Assembly (NCBI GenBank): GCA_023441105.1
Contig: JAEZQX010000055.1
Coordinates: 1 to 8,045 of the forward strand
Length of the DNA: 8,045 bases
DNA from: Pseudomonadota bacterium
Lineage (GTDB): Bacteria > Pseudomonadota > Gammaproteobacteria > Burkholderiales > Burkholderiaceae
Direction of reading: 5' to 3'
Below are positions 1-5,942 of this stretch, in pieces (the first letter of the stretch is position 1; each line of letters starts with the position of its first letter). Under the pieces are notes generated by a model, which worked only from the letters and a program-made list of their open reading frames with translations, was not told the origin of the DNA and made no database searches. A program made the position numbers and the translations under genes.

Positions 1-135
1 CTGCAGGCGCGTTCGCCCTATGACCGCGAATCGCTGGGGGGCCTGGCTTCCCTTGGGCCGGCGAGCGCCGCCGCGGCCGAACGGCCGGGACGCGCGGCCA
101 AGGCCGGCACTGTGGGGGGCGCGGCCAGGCCCTGA
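1..135 (+). CDS. possible 3' end of an unidentified protein (partial)
   Basis: Reading frame 1 is open from the first base to a TGA at 133-135, giving a 44-residue tail. It begins LQARSPYDRESLGG and becomes an Ala/Gly/Arg/Pro-rich low-complexity segment. If real, it is the C-terminal end of a gene starting left of the window, convergent with efp. The composition looks like a disordered C-terminal extension, and I recognise no domain. Caution is needed because another plus-strand frame is also open here, as is common in G+C-rich DNA. Bases 136-210, between this stop and the end of efp, hold no gene that I can see. Confidence 0.35.
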   Translation: MQARSPYDRESLGGLASLGPASAAAAERPGRAAKAGTVGGAARP

Positions 136-189
136 AAGGGCTGGACCGGGTCCCGGGAGACCTCTCTGGTCGGGCGCCGGATCAGCGCC

Positions 190-221
190 CAGGCCTTGAT
201 CAGCCGCTGATCAGGCCTTGA
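190..221. repeat. short direct repeat and hairpin at the 3' end of efp
   Basis: The 10-bp word CAGGCCTTGA occurs at 190-199 and again at 212-221, a spacing of 22 bp; the second copy includes the efp stop codon (211-213). Between them is a perfect inverted repeat, TGATCAG (197-203) and CTGATCA (207-213), with a 3-nt loop. On the efp strand the hairpin lies directly at the stop codon. No U-tract follows, so it is not a classical intrinsic terminator. It may be a small tandem duplication or a 3'-end stabilising hairpin. Confidence 0.5.
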
Positions 222-774
222 CGCGGCTGCGATACTCGCCGGTGCGGGTATCGATCTCGATCCGGTCGCCGGTTTCGATGAAGGCCGGAACGGGAAGCTC
301 GTATCCGGTCGGCTTGACGCGGGCGGGCTTCATCACCTTGCCCGAGGTGTCGCCGCGCACCGCCGGCTCGGTGTATTCCACCTCGCGCACCAGCATGTTG
401 GGCAGCTCGACCGAGATGGCCTTGCCTTCGTAGAAGACGACCTCGCATTCCATGCCGTCGTCGAGATAGTTCAGGGCGTCACCCATGTTCTCGGCGTCGA
501 CCTCGAACTGGTTGTAGTCCTTGTCCATGAACACGTAAGACGGGTCGGCGAAGTAGGAGTAGGTGACCTCCGTCTTCTCCAGGACCTGGACGTCGAACTT
601 GTCGTCCGCGCGGAAGACGTTCTCCATCGCCGATCCGGTGAGGAGGTTCTTCATCTTCATCTTGACCACCGCAGCGTTGCGGCCGGACTTGTTGTACTCG
701 GCCTTCAGCACCACCATCGGATCGCTCCCGACCATGATGACGTTGCCGACGCGCACTTCCTGAGCGGTTTTCAT
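211..774 (-). CDS. efp: elongation factor P (Arg32 type)
   Basis: Cytoplasmic translation factor that binds between the ribosomal P and E sites and promotes peptide-bond formation at consecutive prolines. The 187-residue product has the usual length and three-domain layout. An N-terminal KOW-like domain (about 1-63) carries the loop [11 protein letters not shown] with Arg32 at its tip. Two OB-fold domains follow, ending in the EF-P signature [19 protein letters not shown]. Arg at 32, rather than Lys, marks the subfamily rhamnosylated by EarP, and earP is immediately upstream. The start is the ATG at 774 (MKTAQEV): it matches the family N-terminus, and AAGG lies 8 nt before it. The open frame continues upstream to 909, but that extension runs back through earP and is not credible. 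A TATAAT at 805-810 suggests a dedicated promoter. Confidence 0.97.
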   Translation of the reverse strand: MKTAQEVRVGNVIMVGSDPMVVLKAEYNKSGRNAAVVKMKMKNLLTGSAMENVFRADDKFDVQVLEKTEVTYSYFADPSYVFMDKDYNQFEVDAENMGDALNYLDDGMECEVVFYEGKAISVELPNMLVREVEYTEPAVRGDTSGKVMKPARVKPTGYELPVPAFIETGDRIEIDTRTGEYRSRVKA

Positions 775-804
775 CGAACTGACCTTGACTGTGCAAAGCC
801 CATG

Positions 805-810
805 ATTATA
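805..810 (-). promoter_or_regulatory. putative efp promoter, -10 box TATAAT
   Basis: On the minus strand, bases 810 to 805 read TATAAT, a perfect sigma-70 -10 hexamer in an otherwise G+C-rich region. Transcription starting about 7 nt downstream would give a leader of roughly 24 nt that includes the AAGG ribosome-binding site at 783-786. The -35 region is poor: GCGGCA at an 18-nt spacing matches only three of six positions. The TAA stop codon of earP (808-806) lies inside the hexamer, so part of the match comes from coding constraint plus a stop codon. Confidence 0.5.
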
Positions 811-1975
811 ACTGGCCGGCCGTGTTTTTGCCGCCTGCAGCGGGGCGTCTAAGACCGCCGGCGAAGGCCAGCAGCCGGCTTGCGAGGTCCGGTCTCGCGA
901 AGCCTGCAAGCAGTTCGTCCGGCAGCCAGGGGCGACCTCCCGGGGCGCTGCGGATCAGGTCCAGCAGACCGGCGGCGGAGGCCGCGGGAACCCGGTTCCA
1001 CCAGCGCATGGCGCTTGCCGGCAGCCCGTCCGGCAGGCGTCCGAGGAAAGCCTGCAGCTTGGGCAGGTGGGCGCTTTCGGGCTGGCGATAGATCTGCCAG
1101 ATGAAGGGCCGGCCGGACCAGAGGGCGCGCACCAGCGAGTCCTCGCCGCGCACGAAATTGCAGTCGCAGGACCACAGCAACTGGTCGTATTCCCGCTGCG
1201 GCAGGAAGGGGATGCGGCTGATCCGCAGGCGCCCGGCGGCTGCCGCCGTCAGCGCCGTGGCGTCGCTGCCGGGGCCGCTGCCGACCGCCACGCCGTCGGG
1301 CACGAGCAGGTGCAGCGTGGCGGGCGATCCGGCAAGCTGCTGCGCCAGTTCCGGCAGCGGCGCGTCCGGATAGCACAACAGCGACGCCAGCGTCTCGCCG
1401 GGTCGGCGCTGGACGCCGATTCCTGCCAGGAACCGCCCCGCCGCATCGCGATCGGCCGCGAACCGGTCGCGCCGCGCGAACAGGTCCCGCTCGCACAACA
1501 GCCCGCCGCTGCTGCTGCCGAATCCGGGGTAGAAGTAGTGCTCGACCACGCCGTCCGCATGCGGCGAGGGCAGGCCATGGAAGCGCTCGATCCAGTCCTC
1601 GGCCGACAGGTACTCGAGGTTGATCCACAGCGGGCTGCCAGGCTTCATGCGCCGGCGCCACGCCGGAGGCAACGCAGCATGGAAGCCGCTGACCACCACG
1701 TCCGTGGCGAGGGAGTCCGCTTCGGGCAGGGCCGTGCTGCCCGGCGCTGCCGGCGCATCGTCCGCCAGCGGGAGCAGTTGCACGCCGTCGATGCGCGCGC
1801 CCGGCGCCGCCTGCGGCAGCAGCCGCCGGAGCACCGCCGGCTGGTCGATGTGCAGCCGGACCCGCCGCCGATGCTCGACCGCCAGCTGGCGCGCCAGCCG
1901 CCACATCACCGCCGCGTCGCCGAAGTTGTCCACGACCCGGCAGAAGAGGTCCCAGCGGGCGAGCCCCTTGGTCAT
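806..1975 (-). CDS. earP: EF-P arginine 32 rhamnosyltransferase EarP
   Basis: Glycosyltransferase of the former DUF2331 family that transfers rhamnose from dTDP-beta-L-rhamnose to Arg32 of EF-P. The 389-residue product carries the family hallmarks. The N-terminal block [13 protein letters not shown] (8-20) holds Asp16 and Asp20, matching the conserved Asp13/Asp17 pair of characterised EarP proteins. The middle has [21 protein letters not shown]. The C-terminal nucleotide-sugar-binding segment [20 protein letters not shown] includes Glu278 of the RGEDS motif. I chose the ATG at 1975 ([11 protein letters not shown]) because it matches the usual short N-terminus; a GTG at 2032 would add 19 Ala/Gly/Pro-rich residues and is less likely. 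Neither start has a strong ribosome-binding site. It lies between the LEA14-like lipoprotein (81 nt upstream) and efp (31 nt downstream). Confidence 0.95.
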   Translation of the reverse strand: MTKGLARWDLFCRVVDNFGDAAVMWRLARQLAVEHRRRVRLHIDQPAVLRRLLPQAAPGARIDGVQLLPLADDAPAAPGSTALPEADSLATDVVVSGFHAALPPAWRRRMKPGSPLWINLEYLSAEDWIERFHGLPSPHADGVVEHYFYPGFGSSSGGLLCERDLFARRDRFAADRDAAGRFLAGIGVQRRPGETLASLLCYPDAPLPELAQQLAGSPATLHLLVPDGVAVGSGPGSDATALTAAAAGRLRISRIPFLPQREYDQLLWSCDCNFVRGEDSLVRALWSGRPFIWQIYRQPESAHLPKLQAFLGRLPDGLPASAMRWWNRVPAASAAGLLDLIRSAPGGRPWLPDELLAGFARPDLASRLLAFAGGLRRPAAGGKNTAGQL

Positions 1976-2056
1976 GTCCGCTGCCGGGGCAGGGGCGCAG
2001 CCGGTTGCGGACCGCAATCCCGGGCCAGACACGGCGAAGCGACGGTGGCGCCCAGG

Positions 2057-2545
2057 CTAGCGGCCGAAGATCGTCGACAGCCGCTTGAGGATGTCGAGGT
2101 TGCCGCTGCGTTCGAACGGCACGCCGAACGGCGTGTTTCCCCAGTTGGCATTGCCGGCCAGCCGATAGCTGAAGTTGTCCCAGTTGCCGCTCCTGAAGCG
2201 GTCGAGCACGTCCAGGAGCCTGCTGGTCGGCACGGTGAACTCCACCGGAACCTGCAGGCTGCCGCCGGCCGGCAGCGTCACCTGCCGTTCCACCACCGTT
2301 CCGTGGGCAAGGGCGACGTCGAAGACGGTCAGGTCGAGCCGGACGTTGGTCAGCGGGACGTCGACGGCATTCGGGTTGCGGGTCTCGAGCAGCACCTGGA
2401 ATCTCAGCCGGTCGAGCCCGATGTCGGTGAGCGACAGGTTGCTGACGCTGACATCCGGCGGCTGCAGGTTGGCTGGCGGCAGGCTGCCGCAGGCCGCGAG
2501 CAGGACCAGGGTGAGATGCACGAGCAGCAGTCTGGCGCGGTTCAT
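2057..2545 (-). CDS. LEA14/WHy-domain (LEA type 2) lipoprotein
   Basis: A 162-residue secreted protein. The N-terminus, MNRARLLLVHLTLVLLAAC, is a short signal peptide ending in a lipobox (LAAC) with the lipidated cysteine at 19, followed by Gly-Ser, which would normally allow export to the outer membrane. The remainder resembles the LEA type 2/WHy fold: alternating hydrophobic beta-strand pattern, the typical NPN motif at 57-59 in RNPNAVDVPL, and a later strand ending in VPVEFTVP. The bacterial members have no settled biochemical role. The ATG at 2545 overlaps the stop of the PIN gene (ATGA), so translational coupling is likely; an in-frame start at 2578 would place charged residues before the signal peptide. 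Family assignment is good, function unknown. Confidence 0.82.
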   Translation of the reverse strand: MNRARLLLVHLTLVLLAACGSLPPANLQPPDVSVSNLSLTDIGLDRLRFQVLLETRNPNAVDVPLTNVRLDLTVFDVALAHGTVVERQVTLPAGGSLQVPVEFTVPTSRLLDVLDRFRSGNWDNFSYRLAGNANWGNTPFGVPFERSGNLDILKRLSTIFGR

Positions 2546-3012
2546 GTCCGTGTCCCGTCGGGATCCGCATCGAGCCAATTATAGAAGTCGGCCACCTGGC
2601 CGATGCGCACGGCAAAGCGCCGCCAGGTGAGTTTGCGTGCCGCCAGCAGGGCGCGATCGCGCGACAGCAGCCAGGTGGTGCGACGGCCGACGGCGAGGTC
2701 GAGGAACTTGCGGTCGTCCGGATCGCGGCACGGCAGGCGGCAGTCCGGCGCGATGGGCGCCGCCAGCACCGTCGCGTCGTAGCGTGCCAGCAGGGCCGCC
2801 CGGCGCCCGTCGTCGAGGCCGAACTGCGGCCTGGCGATGACATCGGCCAGCTCGGCGCGCATCTCCGCGCTGGCCAGTGGCTGCACCTGCACCGGCGGCG
2901 CCAGCAGCGTGGCGAGACGGCGGGTGCGCGGGTCGTCGAACACCAGCATGTCGAGCCAGATGTTGGTGTCGATCACCACCCGGCAGGGAGGGGCGGACTG
3001 CAAGAGGCGCAT
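2542..3012 (-). CDS. PIN-domain protein, putative toxin-component family (COG1569-like)
   Basis: A 156-residue single-domain protein of the PIN nuclease fold. It shows the expected acidic residues: Asp15 in VVIDTNIWLDML, Glu50/Glu54 in SAEMRAEL, Asp99/Asp100 in DPDDRKFLDLA, and Asp119 in LLSRDRALL. The DPDD-KFL-LA and SRD-LL patterns are those of the family usually named 'putative toxin-antitoxin system toxin component, PIN family'. Such proteins are metal-dependent ribonucleases when active; activity here is inferred from the intact acidic residues. No antitoxin-like gene adjoins it: upstream is murB (32-nt gap) and downstream a lipoprotein gene that overlaps by 4 nt. The start is the ATG at 3012, the first in frame after murB. 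It has no clear ribosome-binding site, and a 14-bp palindrome (3019-3032) occupies that position. Confidence 0.85.
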   Translation of the reverse strand: MRLLQSAPPCRVVIDTNIWLDMLVFDDPRTRRLATLLAPPVQVQPLASAEMRAELADVIARPQFGLDDGRRAALLARYDATVLAAPIAPDCRLPCRDPDDRKFLDLAVGRRTTWLLSRDRALLAARKLTWRRFAVRIGQVADFYNWLDADPDGTRT

Positions 3013-3018
3013 GGGCTG

Positions 3019-3032
3019 CGAGCGGCCGCTCG
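3019..3032. repeat. 14-bp perfect palindrome before the PIN gene
   Basis: CGAGCGGCCGCTCG is its own reverse complement and contains a NotI site (GCGGCCGC). It sits 6 nt before the PIN-gene ATG, inside the 32-nt murB-PIN gap. It could form a 5-bp stem with a 4-nt loop in RNA over the expected ribosome-binding position, or act as a protein-binding site, or be chance in G+C-rich DNA. Confidence 0.4.
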
Positions 3033-3044
3033 GGGGCGCGCGGC

Positions 3045-4106
3045 TCAGGCGACGATCACCGGCTCGGGTTCGAGCGCCACGCCGAAGCGCTCCTGCACCG
3101 ACTGCCGGATCCGCTGCGCCAGCGTGAGGAGCTGGCGGCCGCTGGCCGTGCCATGGTTGACCAGTACCAGCGCGTGCTGCGCCGATACGCCGGCGTCGCC
3201 GTCGCGAAAGCCTTTCCAGCCGGCGGCCTCGATGAGCCATCCCGCCGACAGCTTGACGAGTTGCGGCTCGCCGGCCACCGGGTACGCCGGCAGCGCGGAA
3301 AAGGATGTGCGCAGTGCCTCGGCGGCATCCCGGTCGACGACCGGATTTTTGAAGAAGCTGCCGGCGTTGCCGACCACCTGCGGATCCGGCAGCTTGCGGC
3401 GGCGGATCGCCCGGACCGCCTGCGCCACCTGCTGCGGCGTCGCTTCGTCCGCGGCGGTTCGAGCGCCCGGCACCTGGTCGGCCTGGGCCGCCAGTTCGGC
3501 ACGGATCTCGCCGTAGCCGGTGCGCGGCTGCGGCTGGCGCGACAGGCGCAAGCGCACCGCGGTGATGAGCCACTGGCGCCCGGCCGCGGTCTTGAAGAAG
3601 CTGCTGCGGTAGCCGAAGTTGCAGCGGGCGGCATCGAAGGTGCGACGCCTGCCGCTGCGAAGGTCCACGGCGTCGACCGATTCGATCGCTTCGGCCACCT
3701 CCACGCCATAGGCGCCGATGTTCTGCCACGGCGCGCCACCGGCCAGGCCCGGGATGAGCGACAGGTTCTCGAGCCCGAACCAGCCCTGCGCGAGACTGTA
3801 GCCGACGACCTCGTCCCAGACCTCGCCGGCACCGACCTCGAGCAGCACCTGCGTGCCGTCGTCGTCGAGGAGGCGGCGTCCGCGCAGCCTCACCAGGATC
3901 AACGGCTCGTGCAGGTCGCGCACGAAGAGCACGTTGCTGCCGCCGCCGAGGACGAAGGGCAGGGCTGCATCGGGCGCGCCGGCCAGCTTCTCGAGCAGCG
4001 GATCGACCTGGTCGAGACGATCCAGGGTCCAGGCAAAGGCGGCGGTGCCGGCCACGCCGAAGGTGGTGAGCGGCCGCAGGGGCAGGTCCCGCCGAGGTTG
4101 CATCAT
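3045..4106 (-). CDS. murB: UDP-N-acetylenolpyruvoylglucosamine reductase (type I MurB)
   Basis: Cytoplasmic FAD enzyme that reduces UDP-GlcNAc-enolpyruvate with NADPH to UDP-MurNAc, the second committed step of peptidoglycan precursor synthesis. The 353-residue product has the FAD-binding GGGSN loop (54-58), the block NLSLIPGLAGGAPWQNIGAYG, catalytic Arg167 in GYRSSFF, the type I insertion with Tyr198 in TGYGEI, proton-donor Ser250 in GNAGSFFKNP, and a C-terminal LEPEPVIV with Glu348. This matches E. coli-type MurB in length and layout. Two adjacent ATGs (4106 and 4103) are possible starts. Extension to 4193 would overlap scpA by 41 nt and add an unconserved Cys/Pro-rich stretch, so I rejected it. 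No strong Shine-Dalgarno sequence is visible. The gap to scpA is 46 nt. Confidence 0.95.
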   Translation of the reverse strand: MMQPRRDLPLRPLTTFGVAGTAAFAWTLDRLDQVDPLLEKLAGAPDAALPFVLGGGSNVLFVRDLHEPLILVRLRGRRLLDDDGTQVLLEVGAGEVWDEVVGYSLAQGWFGLENLSLIPGLAGGAPWQNIGAYGVEVAEAIESVDAVDLRSGRRRTFDAARCNFGYRSSFFKTAAGRQWLITAVRLRLSRQPQPRTGYGEIRAELAAQADQVPGARTAADEATPQQVAQAVRAIRRRKLPDPQVVGNAGSFFKNPVVDRDAAEALRTSFSALPAYPVAGEPQLVKLSAGWLIEAAGWKGFRDGDAGVSAQHALVLVNHGTASGRQLLTLAQRIRQSVQERFGVALEPEPVIVA

Positions 4107-4152
4107 CGCGTGCGTCGGCTGCGTCGTCGCCAGGCAGCCAGGTAGCGCCGGC

Positions 4153-5010
4153 TCAACTGGGCAGGTAGGACAGGCGCACGTAGATCGGCGCAAACGGCTC
4201 GGCCTGCGTGATCTGGACCAGCGTCTCCCGTGCCAGCTCCAGCATCGCCACGAAAGTCACCACCGCCACCGGCACGCCCCGGCCGACGTCGAACAGGTCC
4301 TGGAACTCGGCAAAGCGGCGATTCTGGAGCGTGCGCAGGATGATCGTCATGTGCTCGCGCACCGACAGCTCTTCGCGATGGACCTGGTGGTGCTGCACCA
4401 GCCGGGCGCGCTTGAGGACGTCGGCCCATGCCTGTTTCAGGTCGAGCGGCGTGACATCCGGCAGCCGCACCACGGCCGTGTGGTCCACCACCACCTGGGC
4501 GCGAACGAAGTCCCGGCCGGCCAGCGGCAGCTCGTCGAGGCGGGCGGCGCCGACCTTGATCATCTCGTACTGCAGGAGACGCCGCGCCAGCTCCGCTCGC
4601 GGATCCTCGACCTCCTCGTCGGTGTCGGCCTTCTTCACCGGCAGGAGCATGCGCGACTTGATGTCGATCAGCACCGCCGCCATCAGCAGGTATTCCGCCG
4701 CCAGCTCGAGGTTGCGGGTGCGGATCTCCTCCACGTAGGCGAGGTACTGGCGGGTCACCTGCGCCATCGGGATGTCGAGGATGTCGAAGTTCTGCTTGCG
4801 GATCAGGTAGAGCAGCAGGTCCAACGGACCTTCGAAGGCGTCGAGCAGGATCTCCAGCGCATCCGGCGGGATGTAGAGGTCGTTGGGGATGCGGCGCAGC
4901 GGCTCGCCGTGGATCCGCGCGAGTATCGGCAGCTCCAGCTGCCCCGACTGGTCGGCTGGATGATGGGCGGCGTGCTTGCCCGCGGGCAGGCTGACGACGG
5001 TGCCGGTCAA
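4153..5010 (-). CDS. scpA: segregation and condensation protein A
   Basis: Kleisin subunit that bridges the SMC ATPase heads and, with ScpB, forms the bacterial condensin acting on the nucleoid. The N-terminal kleisin motif is clear: DAFEGPLDLLLYLIRKQNF (about 57-75) followed by DILDIPMAQVTRQYL. A helical section (EYLLMAAVLIDIKSRMLLP) and an acidic linker (DTDEEVEDPRAELARRLL) follow, then a C-terminal winged-helix with FAEFQDLF. The start is uncertain. I chose TTG at 5010, the first start codon after the DUF3460 stop (16-nt gap), giving 285 residues. ATG codons at 5115 and 5130 would overlap the upstream gene by about 90-100 nt and add an Arg/Ser-rich, unlikely N-terminus. No good Shine-Dalgarno precedes the TTG. 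scpB is not in this window; murB follows instead. Confidence 0.93.
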   Translation of the reverse strand: MTGTVVSLPAGKHAAHHPADQSGQLELPILARIHGEPLRRIPNDLYIPPDALEILLDAFEGPLDLLLYLIRKQNFDILDIPMAQVTRQYLAYVEEIRTRNLELAAEYLLMAAVLIDIKSRMLLPVKKADTDEEVEDPRAELARRLLQYEMIKVGAARLDELPLAGRDFVRAQVVVDHTAVVRLPDVTPLDLKQAWADVLKRARLVQHHQVHREELSVREHMTIILRTLQNRRFAEFQDLFDVGRGVPVAVVTFVAMLELARETLVQITQAEPFAPIYVRLSYLPS

Positions 5011-5026
5011 GGCAGCAGCGGGCGCG

Positions 5027-5215
5027 TCAACGCTGCGTCTGGTAGGGGTAGGCCTGCTGCGGCACGCGTGCTTCGAGCTCCTGCTTGCGCCGCTCGAGGT
5101 CCAGCGGTGGCGCATCCCACCAGATGGCACGGCCGCGGCGCTGCTCGGCCTCGAGCTCGGGCTTCTCCGTTTTCAGTTTCTGCAGGAACAGCGTGATGTC
5201 GGATTCGTAGGGCAT
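5027..5215 (-). CDS. DUF3460 family small protein
   Basis: A 62-residue protein of unknown function. It starts MPYESDITLFLQKLK and has a second conserved block, GRAIWWD, at 28-34, both typical of DUF3460. No signal peptide or membrane segment is visible; the protein is charged and probably helical with a basic, Gln-rich end, so a cytoplasmic location is likely. The ATG at 5215 fits the family N-terminus; the frame is open to 5377 but that extension is low-complexity and crosses the divergent promoter region. It is the first gene of the minus-strand cluster and is followed 16 nt later by scpA. That linkage suggests cotranscription but gives no proof of a role in chromosome segregation. Confidence 0.85.
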   Translation of the reverse strand: MPYESDITLFLQKLKTEKPELEAEQRRGRAIWWDAPPLDLERRKQELEARVPQQAYPYQTQR

Positions 5216-5254
5216 GTCGGCGCGGTCCGCACGGCGGGCGTTCTGGAGTTTGGT

Positions 5255-5260
5255 ATTGTA
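5255..5260 (-). promoter_or_regulatory. putative -10 box (TACAAT) for the minus-strand cluster
   Basis: On the minus strand 5260 to 5255 reads TACAAT, a five-of-six match to the sigma-70 -10 consensus, in the least G+C-rich part of the 146-bp gap between the divergent starts at 5215 and 5362. It would give a leader of about 33 nt for the DUF3460 gene. No -35 resembling TTGACA lies at the right distance. I could not find a convincing plus-strand promoter in the same gap. Confidence 0.35.
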
Positions 5261-5350
5261 GTTGAGTGCCGCGCCCCCGCCTGGCGCCGCCGCCCCGGCC
5301 GGCCGGTCCTGGCCGCAGCCCGGCAGCCGATGCCGCCGGCCGCGCCCGGC

Positions 5351-5356
5351 AAGGAG
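5351..5356 (+). promoter_or_regulatory. Shine-Dalgarno sequence AAGGAG
   Basis: AAGGAG lies 5 nt before the ATG at 5362. It settles the start of the BamE-like lipoprotein at 5362. The out-of-frame ATG at 5358 is too close to the site. Confidence 0.75.
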
Positions 5357-5361
5357 AATGG

Positions 5362-5883
5362 ATGACCCCGATCGCAAGCCGCCGTCGCACCGTGCTTCAC
5401 CTGTTCGCAGGCGCCGGCGTCATGAGTCTGCTCGCCGCCTGCGACTGGTTCGCCGAGAAGAAGCTGGTGGTGGGGCAGCACACGGAGGCGGATGTGCGCC
5501 GGATCATGGGCAAGCCGGACATGGTCTGGGAGGAAGAGAGCGGTGCGAAGAAGCTCGAGTACCCGCGCGGCCCGATGGGCACGCAGACCTATTTCGTCTT
5601 CATCGCACCGGACGGCAAGTACCTCGGAATGGAGCGGGTGCTGGTGGAAGAGAATTTCGCGAAGGTCAAGGTCGGCATGACGGTGGACGACGTCCGGCGT
5701 ATCCTTGGCAAGCAGACCGAGGTGACGCCGTATTCGCTGGCCCGCGAGGAAGTCTGGAGCTGGCGCTATGAAGGGGACATGCAGAAGACGATGTTCTTCA
5801 ACGTCCACTTCGACCAGGGCAGCCGGCTCGTCAAGCGGATCACCCGCAACGAGGACTGGAAGACGCAGGGCGCGCCCGGATAG
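5362..5883 (+). CDS. BamE/SmpA/OmlA-like lipoprotein with two repeats
   Basis: A 173-residue lipoprotein. The signal peptide MTPIASRRRTVLHLF continues to a lipobox LLAAC with Cys27; SRRRTVL resembles a weak twin-arginine motif. The mature part carries two copies of the SmpA/OmlA-type unit. Repeat 1 (about 36-93) contains GQHTEADVRRIMGKPD; repeat 2 (about 102-152) contains GMTVDDVRRILGKQ. Both then run through an aromatic-rich strand pattern. VRRI(M/L)GK recurs at 45-51 and 111-117. E. coli BamE has one such unit and works in the outer-membrane beta-barrel assembly complex, so a true BamE role is not established here. The residue after the lipid cysteine is Asp28, which in E. coli favours inner-membrane retention. 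The start is fixed by AAGGAG at 5351-5356. The gene diverges from the DUF3460-scpA cluster and lies 59 nt before the oxygenase gene. Confidence 0.85.
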   Translation: MTPIASRRRTVLHLFAGAGVMSLLAACDWFAEKKLVVGQHTEADVRRIMGKPDMVWEEESGAKKLEYPRGPMGTQTYFVFIAPDGKYLGMERVLVEENFAKVKVGMTVDDVRRILGKQTEVTPYSLAREEVWSWRYEGDMQKTMFFNVHFDQGSRLVKRITRNEDWKTQGAPG

Positions 5884-5942
5884 CGCCGGGGCCCCCTGAC
5901 GGCCCTGGCGAGCGGCGCCGTCGGTCAGGACGAGGAGGAGAC

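Noticed and set aside
136..180. Possible terminator after the partial plus-strand frame
   Set aside because: There are short G+C-rich complementary words (such as GGACC/GGTCC) but no stable stem followed by a T-run.
775..909. N-terminal extension of EF-P to an ATG at 909
   Set aside because: It would add 45 unconserved residues, run back through the end of earP and cross the TATAAT. The ATG at 774 has an AAGG site and the family N-terminus.
1067..2584. 505-codon plus-strand open frame
   Set aside because: It lies opposite earP and the lipoprotein gene. Its product is Arg/Ala/Gln/Pro-rich with no domain, as expected of an antisense frame in G+C-rich DNA.
849..2843. 664-codon minus-strand open frame
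   Set aside because: It is out of frame with the recognisable EarP, lipoprotein and PIN genes and encodes low-complexity sequence.
2877..4145. 422-codon plus-strand open frame
   Set aside because: It is antisense to murB and the PIN gene, with no recognisable motif and biased composition.
5884..5942. CCTGAC (5895-5900) and GTCAGG (5924-5929) inverted repeat between the lipoprotein and oxygenase genes
   Set aside because: The stem is short and interrupted, no T-run follows, and it leaves the oxygenase ribosome-binding site free. It is not supported as a terminator or riboswitch.
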